Shown piece by piece: positions 1 through 6,174 of a stretch of DNA of 25,740 nucleotides; position 1 is the stretch's first letter; every line of letters begins with the position of its first letter. A program made the translations under genes and the position numbers. The notes beneath the pieces were generated by a model, which did no database searches, was not told the origin of the DNA, and saw only the letters and a program-made list of their open reading frames with translations. This DNA is from a virus, in the IMG/VR virus record IMGVR_UViG_3300023184_000470, positions 1 through 25,740 of that record. One strand, written 5' to 3'.

Positions 1-119
1 GGTTTAATGCTGTCGGGTACCGACATGGGGTTTCTCTTTTCCGCCGCACTTTTCGCTTTCACTAATTGCGACCTATATATTAATACTTTTACTTTTATAG
101 TTTTAGTTACAGTTACCAT
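1..119 (-). CDS. Partial basic small protein, 3' end outside window
   Basis: The frame opens with an ATG that overlaps the stop of the preceding 46-residue gene by seven bases and stays open for 39 codons to the window edge. The visible part starts MVTVTKTIKVKVLIYR and is rich in Lys and Val. I recognise no family. A GC-rich palindrome (TGTCGG-GTA-CCGACA, 11-25) lies inside it, so the end of this stretch could instead be a hairpin or a non-coding region. The overlap with the upstream stop is the main reason to call it a gene. Confidence 0.4.
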   Translation of the reverse strand, partial: MVTVTKTIKVKVLIYRSQLVKAKSAAEKRNPMSVPDSIK

Positions 120-253
120 CCGTTTAAACACTTACTCGAATGGGTATGTAATGAGTATTGGACAAGGTAGGCACCCTTTGTAGGGGCGTATAGCTTTGTG
201 CTACAGGCACCACAACTGCCGTACCACTCTTGACCAAAGAAATCATAAGTCAT
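113..253 (-). CDS. 46-residue protein with a CxxC pair
   Basis: This small ORF begins MTYDFFGQEWYGSCGAC. Cys14 and Cys17 form a CGAC knuckle and a third Cys lies near the C-terminus (KCLNGW), so weak zinc binding is possible. A purine-rich AAGGCGG ribosome binding site lies just before the ATG, and a near-consensus promoter (TTGACT-N17-TATACT) precedes it. It follows the 54-residue zinc-ribbon gene by about 30 bases. Function unknown. Confidence 0.6.
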   Translation of the reverse strand: MTYDFFGQEWYGSCGACSTKLYAPTKGAYLVQYSLHTHSSKCLNGW

Positions 254-272
254 ATTTCCGCCTTCCGCCCTA

Positions 273-301
273 AGTATATATTATTTATATATTATAGTCA
301 A
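273..301 (-). promoter_or_regulatory. Sigma70-like promoter
   Basis: On the minus strand TTGACT (296-301) and TATACT (273-278) are separated by exactly 17 bases. The predicted start lies about 13 bases before the AAGGCGG ribosome binding site of the 46-residue gene. Its -35 overlaps the 3' end of the upstream zinc-ribbon gene. Confidence 0.55.
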
Positions 302-449
302 CCATTTTATAAATACATTTTGGACACTCTTTGTGGTTCTTAAACTTGGAAAATGTAGTCATATATCTAATTCCACAAGTTTGGCATAATACACTTAATT
401 GTCCATTAAACTTCTTTTCCCAGTATATTGGGCTTCTAAATTTAATCAT
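285..449 (-). CDS. 54-residue zinc-ribbon microprotein
   Basis: The protein starts MIKFRSPIYWEKKFNG and has two CxxC knuckles, CQTC (about residues 22-25) and CPKC (about 45-48), separated by a basic stretch. That spacing is typical of a small zinc ribbon. Its ATG overlaps the TGA of the upstream 81-residue gene (ATGA), which implies translational coupling and supports the start. The target is unknown; nucleic-acid or protein binding is the usual role of such ribbons. Confidence 0.65.
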   Translation of the reverse strand: MIKFRSPIYWEKKFNGQLSVLCQTCGIRYMTTFSKFKNHKECPKCIYKMVDYNI

Positions 450-691
450 CTTAATCTTCCTCTAAATGGAGTTATATTTGTTTTACCACTTCCACCCCTA
501 TATCCCATATCAAAATCTTTTAACTCGTCATAACCATATCCACAGATAGACCCCTCTGCTATATCTGCTGCTATATTCATCCATTTTACTACAGACTCAT
601 GTTGCCAAAGAATGAATTGATCTTTTTCTGGAATAGCATTTCTAATAGATTCAGCTATTTCTTTTCTAATATCTACTTCTAATTTATTCAT
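446..691 (-). CDS. 81-residue conserved-looking phage protein
   Basis: The N-terminal half is charged and probably helical (MNKLEVDIRKEIAESIRNAI). The C-terminal half is Gly/Asp/Arg-rich and ends in a basic PFRGRLR tail. A good ribosome binding site (AAGGATGA) precedes the ATG, and a hairpin separates it from the gene upstream, so it probably starts a new unit with the 54-residue ribbon. No signal peptide or membrane segment is visible, and I recognise no family. Confidence 0.6.
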   Translation of the reverse strand: MNKLEVDIRKEIAESIRNAIPEKDQFILWQHESVVKWMNIAADIAEGSICGYGYDELKDFDMGYRGGSGKTNITPFRGRLR

Positions 692-711
692 ATCATCCTT
701 AGATTAAAGTA

Positions 712-731
712 CCCCCTAATTTCTTAGGGGG
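712..731 (-). terminator. GC-rich hairpin, terminator-like
   Basis: A perfect 8-bp stem, CCCCCTAA / TTAGGGGG, encloses a four-base loop. On the minus strand a short T-containing tract (ACTTTAATC) follows; on the plus strand TTTGTTT follows. It sits between the 33-residue gene and the 81-residue gene, where a transcript end is expected. The T tracts are weak, so termination may be partial. Confidence 0.5.
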
Positions 732-747
732 CTTTGTTTCACTGAAA

Positions 748-849
748 TTAAATTACTGCAGTTTCATCAAATCTATCTATTTGGTCATCAATAGTATTTA
801 CTATATCAACAAATAAGTCTGATGAACTACTTACTGTTTGACCACACAT
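748..849 (-). CDS. 33-residue acidic microprotein
   Basis: This tiny ORF starts MCGQTVSSSSDLF and ends in an acidic helix-like segment (about residues 14-30, rich in Asp and Ile). It begins three bases after the stop of the 72-residue basic protein, as expected for a coupled unit, and ends just before the terminator-like hairpin. A weak AAGAAAG element is the only candidate ribosome binding site. The position supports it more than the sequence does. Confidence 0.4.
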   Translation of the reverse strand: MCGQTVSSSSDLFVDIVNTIDDQIDRFDETAVI

Positions 850-851
850 AA

Positions 852-1070
852 TTAAACTTTCTTGGGTCTTCCAGTTTTCTTTGGAGCCAGATTAGTTTCT
901 CTACGTATTCCATGTTTATTTCGATCAATTTTGGTTGCAGGTCTATCTGTTTTAAATCCAGATCTAAATCCGCCCTGCTTAGGATTTTTTCTTGTAGCCT
1001 CTTCGCTAGTTACTGCACCAGATGGTGCGTTAACTGCAGGTGAAGCCATTCCTGTACCATTATCGCTCAT
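852..1070 (-). CDS. 72-residue basic protein with AT-hook-like tail
   Basis: The protein is Lys/Arg/Pro/Gly-rich with low hydrophobicity, and the second half is strongly basic (NPKQGGFRSGFK, RNKHGIRRE). It ends KKTGRPKKV, where the GRPKK core resembles an AT-hook that binds the minor groove of AT-rich DNA. DNA binding or packing is inferred. The start overlaps the end of the 52-residue gene. Met8 is an alternative start. The protein is probably largely disordered. Confidence 0.6.
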   Translation of the reverse strand: MSDNGTGMASPAVNAPSGAVTSEEATRKNPKQGGFRSGFKTDRPATKIDRNKHGIRRETNLAPKKTGRPKKV

Positions 1071-1218
1071 TAATAAATCTTTCTCTTTGTTCTGGAGTTG
1101 CTGTCATATTTAATGTAAGACCTGCTTCTCCGTCTCTTGAAACGTTTAGTATGCCACCTTGAATGTCTGACATTCCAGCTTGACTACCAAATGCTTCGCA
1201 GCCACATTCAACGCACAT
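1060..1218 (-). CDS. 52-residue Cys-rich N-terminus microprotein
   Basis: The protein starts MCVECGCEAFGSQAG, with three closely spaced Cys that could bind a metal, followed by a mixed segment and a charged C-terminal helix (TPEQRERFINER). The ATG lies two bases beyond the TAA of the upstream 50-residue gene, and its own end overlaps the next gene by 11 bases. This tight packing supports expression. Function unknown. Confidence 0.6.
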   Translation of the reverse strand: MCVECGCEAFGSQAGMSDIQGGILNVSRDGEAGLTLNMTATPEQRERFINER

Positions 1219-1220
1219 TG

Positions 1221-1373
1221 TTACTTAGGTCCTTGTGCTGATGATTGATTAGAAACATCACTTGCTGGGAAAGCTGCTGCTGGTGCTTGTCCAGTTGGAT
1301 TAAGATCCAAAGTGTTTGAGCCTGATTGCTCTCCTGTTTCATTAAATCCTGTTAAATTTAATCCGTTTGTCAT
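1221..1373 (-). CDS. 50-residue low-complexity microprotein
   Basis: The composition is Asn, Gly, Ser, Ala and Gln with no charged core (MTNGLNLTGFNETGEQSG..., ending SAQGPK), so it looks disordered. A strong AGGAG ribosome binding site lies about seven bases before the ATG. That site and the tight spacing to the next gene make it a convincing expressed ORF. It could be a minor virion or linker protein, but nothing shows this. Confidence 0.6.
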   Translation of the reverse strand: MTNGLNLTGFNETGEQSGSNTLDLNPTGQAPAAAFPASDVSNQSSAQGPK

Positions 1374-1405
1374 TTTGTTCTCCTATAGGTTGTATTTAGA
1401 TGGGT

Positions 1406-1519
1406 CTAGAAATCCATCCATGAACCCATTATAGCATTTTCCTCGTCATCATGGATATCCATGAGGTCATCTGGGACTGAGGCTAATTTATCTATTAAAG
1501 ACCATAATTTATCTATCAT
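1406..1519 (-). CDS. 37-residue acidic microprotein, possibly frameshifted
   Basis: The protein starts MIDKLWSLIDKLASVPDDL and continues with an Asp/Glu-rich segment. Its ATG overlaps the TGA of the upstream zinc-finger gene (ATGA). The annotated frame stops at 1406. Moving back one base at the ATGGGT codons would continue it as GFMDGFLDPSKYNL and end at 1383, which leaves only nine bases to the next start. The short version may therefore be a sequencing indel or a programmed shift. Function unknown. Confidence 0.55.
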   Translation of the reverse strand: MIDKLWSLIDKLASVPDDLMDIHDDEENAIMGSWMDF

Positions 1520-1632
1520 ATTTTATACTTTTCCTGGTAGCATTCGTTACAAATCTGTATATACCTTGTGTCTGTGGCAGTAATCCTACTTGCCACACCC
1601 TCACAATTTTCTACTTCACATTTATCTGACAA
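1516..1632 (-). CDS. 38-residue treble-clef-like zinc finger, TTG start
   Basis: Cys5, Cys10, Cys28 and Cys31 form a Cx4C...CxxC pattern (CEVENC and CNEC), as expected for a one-zinc finger. No ATG is available. A TTG codon sits five bases after an AGGAA ribosome binding site, and the ORF ends in an ATGA overlap with the next gene, so TTG is chosen as the start. Probably a binding adaptor; function unknown. Confidence 0.55.
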   Translation of the reverse strand: MSDKCEVENCEGVASRITATDTRYIQICNECYQEKYKI

Positions 1633-1640
1633 TACTATTC

Positions 1641-1766
1641 CTATTTCTTTTCTATTTTTCTGACTATATAATTTAATACATCATTAGGTTTCCACTCATA
1701 CGGAAGCTCTAAATATCTTATTTCATCCGCTATTTTTTCCCTAATTTGATCCTCTATATAATCCAT
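1641..1766 (-). CDS. 41-residue charged helical microprotein
   Basis: The protein starts MDYIEDQIREKIADEIRYLELP and ends in a basic stretch (VRKIEKK), so it is probably all helical. No Shine-Dalgarno sequence precedes it. Instead TAAAAT lies six bases before the ATG with TTGCCC 17 bases further upstream, which predicts a leaderless mRNA. It is the first gene after the terminator of the 532-residue surface protein and appears to start the microprotein run down to about 850. Function unknown. Confidence 0.55.
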   Translation of the reverse strand: MDYIEDQIREKIADEIRYLELPYEWKPNDVLNYIVRKIEKK

Positions 1767-1772
1767 ATCTAT

Positions 1773-1801
1773 ATTTTATCATTTAAATAGTAAAGGGGCA
1801 A
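1773..1801 (-). promoter_or_regulatory. Leaderless-type promoter built into a terminator
   Basis: TTGCCC (1796-1801) and TAAAAT (1773-1778) are 17 bases apart on the minus strand. The -10 ends six bases before an ATG that has no Shine-Dalgarno sequence. The -35 lies within the 3' arm of the terminator hairpin of the preceding gene, so one unit would end and the next begin within about 50 bases. Confidence 0.45.
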
Positions 1802-1822
1802 GGACCTGGTCCCTGCCCCTTT
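1792..1822 (-). terminator. Rho-independent terminator after the 532-residue protein gene
   Basis: A long hairpin (AAAGGGGCAGGGAC / GTCCTTGCCCCTTT on the minus strand, with one G-T pair) starts 11 bases downstream of the TAA and is followed by TTTACTATTT. The stem is nearly perfect over 14 pairs. On the plus strand it is followed by TTTTATTTAATTATTT, so it could act in both directions. Confidence 0.8.
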
Positions 1823-1833
1823 TATTTAATTAT

Positions 1834-3432
1834 TTAAGCTTTTACTTTCTTTTGAATCTTAAGAACTAAATTCGTAAGAGTTGTAATCAAAGCTTTTAGA
1901 CTTGCTACAGTCTTTGCTAATTCAGTCACAGCAGCAAGTGCTTGTGATGCTGAATCGGTTACTGTTGCAGAAGTGGTTACTTTAACCTGTCCTGCTGTTG
2001 GAAGATCAGATCCACCAGTAGCAGAAACTGTTACTGAACCAGCACTTAGTGGCATGAAAACTTTATAAGTTTTTACACCATTGGCATCTGTTGTAACAGC
2101 AGTTGCTGTAATAGTATCACTTGATCCGCCAAAGGAATAACTTGTAGTAATTCCACCGCTAGCAAGTAGGTTAGCATATGTCTTTCCAGACAATACTGCG
2201 CCAGTTGCATCAACTGGAGTAAGTGTAATAGTTGCTTGTTCTCCTGCTGCATAGTTTGCTTTATCAAAAGACAACTTAACAGAAGCAACGGAAGCCTCTA
2301 CACGAACTGTTACTGTATCTGCAGAAACTGTGCCACTTTTTACAACTAAACCTGCTGAACCAGTTTTAACACCAGTTAGAGGAAATAGTGCTTCACCATT
2401 AACAATAGAAGCGCTTGTTGCAGAGTTGCTAATTACTGTCAAATCACTTGAAGTAGCAGTTAATGTTCCTGCACCTACAACTACTCCAGCAGCGTCATAC
2501 GCCACTGCAGAAATTGCGTCTGCATTTGAACCAACTGCAACTGTTGGCTTCTTTACAGTTGTAACAATCTTGGCAATATCGCCATAGAATGTTACCTTCT
2601 CTGTTGCTAGTAGTACTCCAGATTGTGAAGTAAGTGTAATTGTTCCTACACCAGATGTTCCATCAGAGAATACTCCAATATAGTTTCCTGCAGGTACAAC
2701 TAATGATCTACCTAGGCCACTAATTGTTGCATGATTTGTACCATATCCTAACATACCAGCTCCTGAGATTGTTGCGGTAATAGATTCTGAAGCAGAACCA
2801 TTAGCAGCATTCTTTTGAGTTAAAACAATTACTGCTGCAGCATCAGATGAAACTGCCTTTGAAGCATATACTATAGCATCTGTAGTTGCTGAGATTGTCT
2901 CACCAGCATTAATAAAAGATGTTGTATATGCAGAAGAGGCCTTAAGATCTGGTGCAGTTACTGTAACTGTCCAAGTTAGGGCTGGAGATGTTACTGAACC
3001 TGAAGCACTTGTCAATGTAGGAATAAATCTAATTACATATGATCCAGGTACACTAGGTACATAAAATGATGATGTTAGCTTTGCAGTAACATAACCACTC
3101 GTATTTGTTGCTGGAGAAACTGCTGCTGTCTTTGTATCTGCTGATAGTGCCACTGTTGCGCTAGATGTTTCTGTAACGGCAAACTGTGGAACGCTAGTAG
3201 TAGATGGTGCAGACAATACTGCAGATATTACCGAAACGGTATCTCCAACACTTGTTCCTAAAAATGATACTGATACTACTGCTGTTGCAGTCTCACCAGG
3301 ATTAATTGTATCTGCTACTGCATCAATGGTGACAACGTCAGCATATACAGTAGCATGTGTCGGCAGGGCCGACAATGTGCCAAAAGTTAGGGCTGCAGCC
3401 AAAACTGTGGCGATTTTTTTAAATGAACTCAT
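1834..3432 (-). CDS. Exported surface-layer-like protein with Ig-like repeats
   Basis: The 532-residue product has a signal peptide (MSSFKKIATVLAAALTFGTL..., cleavage probably near THA or VYA, residues 26-31). A long beta-rich Ala/Thr/Val/Ser region follows, with repeats of bacterial Ig-like character (INPGETATA, YAAGEQATI). The C-terminal helix (about 495-532) is hydrophobic-heptad-like and ends KIQKKVKA. This layout is what I recall for surface proteins of low-GC freshwater Actinobacteria. The gene looks richer in G+C than its neighbours and has a strong GGAGGAG ribosome binding site and its own terminator. I infer a host-derived cargo gene that coats or alters the infected cell surface; a virion fibre is the alternative. 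Confidence 0.7.
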   Translation of the reverse strand: MSSFKKIATVLAAALTFGTLSALPTHATVYADVVTIDAVADTINPGETATAVVSVSFLGTSVGDTVSVISAVLSAPSTTSVPQFAVTETSSATVALSADTKTAAVSPATNTSGYVTAKLTSSFYVPSVPGSYVIRFIPTLTSASGSVTSPALTWTVTVTAPDLKASSAYTTSFINAGETISATTDAIVYASKAVSSDAAAVIVLTQKNAANGSASESITATISGAGMLGYGTNHATISGLGRSLVVPAGNYIGVFSDGTSGVGTITLTSQSGVLLATEKVTFYGDIAKIVTTVKKPTVAVGSNADAISAVAYDAAGVVVGAGTLTATSSDLTVISNSATSASIVNGEALFPLTGVKTGSAGLVVKSGTVSADTVTVRVEASVASVKLSFDKANYAAGEQATITLTPVDATGAVLSGKTYANLLASGGITTSYSFGGSSDTITATAVTTDANGVKTYKVFMPLSAGSVTVSATGGSDLPTAGQVKVTTSATVTDSASQALAAVTELAKTVASLKALITTLTNLVLKIQKKVKA

Positions 3433-3528
3433 TTATTTTTTCTCCTCCGTATCCACTCCTTTTCGGTGTGGAAATCTATTTTATATCTTATTTGTATAGA
3501 CACTTAATTATGTAAAATGTTGTATTGG

Positions 3529-3705
3529 TTAAGCATCCCATAGTTTTATATGAAAACTACATGGATCCCCGCCATCTTCCCATTCTTCCATTTCTTCATC
3601 AGATAATGGTGGACCTTCATGAGTATCACAAAATACTTCTGACACCCAATTCTTTTCACGACCATATTCATACCAAGATTGTACATCTAAAAATTCTATA
3701 GCCAT
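3529..3705 (-). CDS. 58-residue acidic Trp-rich protein
   Basis: The protein begins MAIEFLDVQSWYEYGREKNW and contains a very acidic middle (DEEMEEWEDGGD) and two Cys. Its ATG lies within the last codons of the thioredoxin gene (10-base overlap), and AAGGATGG gives a plausible ribosome binding site. Coupling to thioredoxin hints at a shared role but proves nothing. No family recognised. Confidence 0.6.
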   Translation of the reverse strand: MAIEFLDVQSWYEYGREKNWVSEVFCDTHEGPPLSDEEMEEWEDGGDPCSFHIKLWDA

Positions 3706-3998
3706 CCTTCAAGCTCCTGCACCATTTTGTGTTTAGGTTGTGCACCAATAATATTTTTTACTGGTATTCCATTTTCAAAAACAACAACGGCTGGAATTGA
3801 AGATATATTGTATTTACTAGCCAATTCTGGATAGTCATCAATATTTACTTTTCCAATTTCTATACTGTACTCTGATGATATTTCGTCTAAAATTGGTGCA
3901 AGCCTTTTACAAGGACCACACCACTCTGCCCAAAAATCAACAATCATGATGTTTTTACTGGCAACCTCTTGGTTAAAAGATTCTTCAGTAAGTATCAT
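3696..3998 (-). CDS. trxA: Thioredoxin
   Basis: This 100-residue single-domain thioredoxin carries the active site WCGPCK (Cys27 and Cys30) after the MIVDFWAEW strand, and the cis-proline SIPAVVVF (Pro69). It would reduce disulfides in the cytoplasm; phages use such proteins as electron donors for ribonucleotide reductase or as polymerase processivity factors. The start chosen is the ATG at 3998: GGAGAA lies five bases upstream, and the ATG overlaps the upstream TGA as ATGA. A longer reading from 4034 would add 12 residues inside the upstream gene and has no ribosome binding site. There is no signal peptide. Confidence 0.9.
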   Translation of the reverse strand: MILTEESFNQEVASKNIMIVDFWAEWCGPCKRLAPILDEISSEYSIEIGKVNIDDYPELASKYNISSIPAVVVFENGIPVKNIIGAQPKHKMVQELEGWL

Positions 3999-4465
3999 TT
4001 TTTCTCCATATGAGTTGGCCAGTAATAACTGCAAGATTCACAGCAAGTATACCCTAATTCACGATAGTCTGCAAAGTCGGAATAGAAATAATACTTATCT
4101 GGATCTTTTTCAAACAACCTGCCCTTGTGACTATAATGAAGCTTATCATTTCCTAGCCACCAAGGGGAGTCTGTTTCTAAAAGCATAAAGTTTTCTTGGT
4201 AAATTTCATCAAATTTTTCTCTTGTGCTATTCTTGTATCCACGAAGTATGATTTCTTTGATAATTGCTTCATTGTACATAAATAACCAGTCTTCATGACC
4301 ATCCCACATTTTTACTGCTGGATGATTTTTCCATGCACCTGAACTATAAAGTCCAACTAAAGACTTTAATATTTGTAAATTTTCTACGCTTTGTTTAATA
4401 AGACGTTTGCGATCTAAATGTTTTGCTGTCTTACTAAAATCCGCCTCTGGTAAAAATGTTTGCAT
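3995..4465 (-). CDS. Pyrimidine-dimer glycosylase-like protein (MSMEG_6728 type)
   Basis: The product begins MQTFLPEADFSKTAKHLDRK, with KQSVENLQIL and WKNHPAVKMWDGHE following, and later PWWLGNDKLHYSHKGRLF. I recognise these as the hallmarks of the actinobacterial MSMEG_6728 family, related to T4 endonuclease V (Pyr_excise). The expected role is repair of UV damage, useful to a sunlit freshwater phage. A Cys pair (CCESC) sits near the C-terminus. The start is placed at 4465 because family members begin MQTFLP. The -10 box TAGAAT ends seven bases before this ATG, so the ORF running back to 4501 would begin inside the promoter. Activity is inferred. Confidence 0.75.
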   Translation of the reverse strand: MQTFLPEADFSKTAKHLDRKRLIKQSVENLQILKSLVGLYSSGAWKNHPAVKMWDGHEDWLFMYNEAIIKEIILRGYKNSTREKFDEIYQENFMLLETDSPWWLGNDKLHYSHKGRLFEKDPDKYYFYSDFADYRELGYTCCESCSYYWPTHMEKK

Positions 4466-4472
4466 AATACCC

Positions 4473-4501
4473 ATTCTACTAAATATAGTCGAGTAGGTCA
4501 A
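4473..4501 (-). promoter_or_regulatory. Leaderless-type promoter for the glycosylase-like gene
   Basis: TTGACC (4496-4501), a 17-base spacer ending in ATTTAG, and TAGAAT (4473-4478). The -10 is seven bases from the ATG at 4465 and there is no Shine-Dalgarno sequence. The same ATTTAG block directly precedes the -10 of the protease and Ntn-hydrolase promoters. Confidence 0.7.
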
Positions 4502-4519
4502 CCCCTACCCCAACTTTAA

Positions 4520-4732
4520 TTACTCTGGCTTATCCTTTAGTTCTTCTGCTGCTTGATTGAATTTATTCATAAAAGTTTGAATTACAAAAAATGTAGTTTC
4601 GCCAGCATTTTTCATTAATGCCTCAGAAGACATTTCATTTTTTTCTTCTTCAGGCATAGCGTTGTACCATTTTTGATATAATTCAGAAGAAACTTCTTTA
4701 ACTATTTCTTCCAATACAGTTAGATTAGACAT
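4520..4732 (-). CDS. 70-residue acidic helical protein
   Basis: The protein starts MSNLTVLEEIVKEVSSELYQ and is rich in Glu, Met, Lys and Asn, with no Cys and a Phe-containing helix in the second half (TFFVIQTFMNKFNQ). It is probably a small all-helical protein. The ATG abuts the stop of the protease gene with one base shared region and no clear ribosome binding site, so it may depend on readthrough from that gene. No family recognised. Confidence 0.65.
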   Translation of the reverse strand: MSNLTVLEEIVKEVSSELYQKWYNAMPEEEKNEMSSEALMKNAGETTFFVIQTFMNKFNQAAEELKDKPE

Positions 4733-5752
4733 TTATTTTTTATTCCAATCTGCTCGAATACTATTAAATTCAGATTGATACTCTGTTTCTATAAAATCAA
4801 TCTCATTTTTTTGATCCTGTAAAGCAATTGCGGCATTTAAATCAATTAATTTTCCAAATTGACCTCTAGATCCATAAATTTGTTTAGAAGTTTTTGAAAA
4901 TAAATCAATTAATTGTTGTTGAGAATAATTTGGATATTTAGACTTTAAAACAGCCCAAGCGGTTGCTGCCACTTGAACTGAAATTGAAGAACCTCCAACA
5001 CTTTTTGTATATCCGCCTGGGACTGAAACTTTCATGTTGCCTAAAGCATAGAAATCTAAATTGTTTTTATCAAAATTGCTATTTGAAGATATTTTGTCGT
5101 ATTGATCGGACCACCCCACAGAAATAGATTCTTGAATACATGCTGGCCAATCTAGTCTTGCGTGATCTCCAGCATTGCCTGCTGGGAAAAATGTAGCAAC
5201 TCCAGCATTAGCCAAAGATACTAATATATTTTTAGTATCGGGAGTTGAAGGACAATACTCTGTTCCAACTGGACCTAGGTTATGATGACCTTGAGACATT
5301 GCAATAGATTTAATATTATATTTATCTTTATTTGCTAATACCCAAGACAACGCATTATTTACAGTAACCTCACTTGCCGATTGTCTTTGACCATAAGCTG
5401 TATTTCCAATTATTCTAATAAACACTATTTTTACATTTGGATCTGTATTTACAACAACAGATGAAACTCCAGTTCCGTGATCAAAACCTCTGCCATTATT
5501 CAACATAGAAATTGGAAGAGTTGCTGCCCCTGGTCCATCCATAAAATTTGTTCCATTTGGACAGGAGTTCCATTCTAAAATACAAACTTCGTAAGCAATT
5601 CTATCTTTAAAAATTGGCAATGAAGTGTCCAAAGCTGTATCTAAAATAGCTACTACAGGAGATTGACTTGCTTGCGCTATAGGTGCCACTTGAATTAAAG
5701 TGGAAACAGAGAATATTATGGTAACTACCGCTCTTATTGATTTTTTATTCAT
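4733..5752 (-). CDS. Exported subtilisin-like serine protease (S8)
   Basis: The 339-residue product has an N-terminal signal peptide (MNKKSIRAVVTIIFSVSTL, cleavage near AQA-S, residue 29). An S8 catalytic domain follows. Asp38 lies in VVAILDTALD, His92 in FDHGTGVSS, the oxyanion Asn193 in PAGNAG, and Ser256 in GGSSIS, where the usual GTSMA has become GSSIS. There is no obvious inhibitory propeptide: mature sequence starts almost at the first catalytic strand. The last 35 residues are a charged helix. It should act outside the cytoplasm, on host surface or phage structural proteins. Transcription comes from its own promoter with no leader. Secreted S8 proteases are unusual phage cargo; acquisition from a host is inferred. 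Confidence 0.85.
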   Translation of the reverse strand: MNKKSIRAVVTIIFSVSTLIQVAPIAQASQSPVVAILDTALDTSLPIFKDRIAYEVCILEWNSCPNGTNFMDGPGAATLPISMLNNGRGFDHGTGVSSVVVNTDPNVKIVFIRIIGNTAYGQRQSASEVTVNNALSWVLANKDKYNIKSIAMSQGHHNLGPVGTEYCPSTPDTKNILVSLANAGVATFFPAGNAGDHARLDWPACIQESISVGWSDQYDKISSNSNFDKNNLDFYALGNMKVSVPGGYTKSVGGSSISVQVAATAWAVLKSKYPNYSQQQLIDLFSKTSKQIYGSRGQFGKLIDLNAAIALQDQKNEIDFIETEYQSEFNSIRADWNKK

Positions 5753-5759
5753 AACCCTT

Positions 5760-5789
5760 ATTTTACTAAATATGGGTGAGTTTTGTCAA
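5760..5789 (-). promoter_or_regulatory. Leaderless-type promoter for the S8 protease
   Basis: A consensus TTGACA (5784-5789) and TAAAAT (5760-5765) are 18 bases apart, and the spacer ends in ATTTAG. The -10 is seven bases from the ATG at 5752, and no Shine-Dalgarno sequence fits. The -35 overlaps the stop codon of the preceding 56-residue gene. Confidence 0.7.
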
Positions 5790-5956
5790 CGGTTTCCGTC
5801 AAGTTTTCTTTGATACCATTTTCCAGCGTCTAACTCTGGTTTTTGCAGATTATTCATATCTAATAATAACTGAACCACTGCATTTAAAGATTCAATTTGA
5901 AATTCAAGTCTAAGCAATTGCATTTCAATTAATCTGAGTCTTTCTGATTTTCTCAT
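5786..5956 (-). CDS. 56-residue coiled-coil microprotein
   Basis: The first 40 residues (MRKSERLRLIEMQLLRLEFQ onward) have Leu/Ile at heptad spacing with Arg/Glu between, typical of a short coiled coil. The tail is basic (KWYQRKLDGNR). The ATG overlaps the TGA of the upstream zinc-ribbon gene as ATGA, which implies coupled translation. It could be a dimerising partner of that ribbon protein; this is speculative. Confidence 0.65.
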   Translation of the reverse strand: MRKSERLRLIEMQLLRLEFQIESLNAVVQLLLDMNNLQKPELDAGKWYQRKLDGNR

Positions 5957-6165
5957 TTTTCTATCCTATCTACTGGGGTTGGAGCCGTCGCTAGACTGCC
6001 ACAATTTATGCATTCCATATCGAGAAAATATGTTGCAATTTCAAAATCTTCAAAAACAACCTTAAGATTCCAAATATTACATCCACATGGACAAACGTGT
6101 GTAGGCGTACCTCTTAAATCCATTGCATGGTTATAATTTTGTGGCCTAAGGTCATTTATATCCAT
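5953..6165 (-). CDS. 70-residue zinc-ribbon protein
   Basis: Two knuckles, CPCGC near residue 25 and CINC near residue 53, flank a beta-rich core (LKVVFEDFEIATYFLDME). The end reads ATAPTPVD. I recall similar small proteins in actinobacteriophages but no assigned function. A TATAAT box nine bases before the ATG and TTTACA 17 bases further upstream give it a promoter with almost no leader. It is followed by the coiled-coil gene with an ATGA overlap. Confidence 0.7.
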   Translation of the reverse strand: MDINDLRPQNYNHAMDLRGTPTHVCPCGCNIWNLKVVFEDFEIATYFLDMECINCGSLATAPTPVDRIEK

Positions 6166-6174
6166 ATTAGTTTA

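Noticed and set aside
11-25. Palindrome TGTCGG-GTA-CCGACA as a terminator, partly like the ATGTCG/CGACAT hairpin at 14.28 kb
   Set aside because: Lies at the window edge inside an open frame, has no T tract on the minus strand, and the likeness is only five bases.
2073-2288. Minus-strand ORF in another frame of the surface-protein gene, rich in Leu and Gln
   Set aside because: Low-complexity shadow of repeated Ala/Thr/Val codons; the real frame has a signal peptide, terminator and ribosome binding site.
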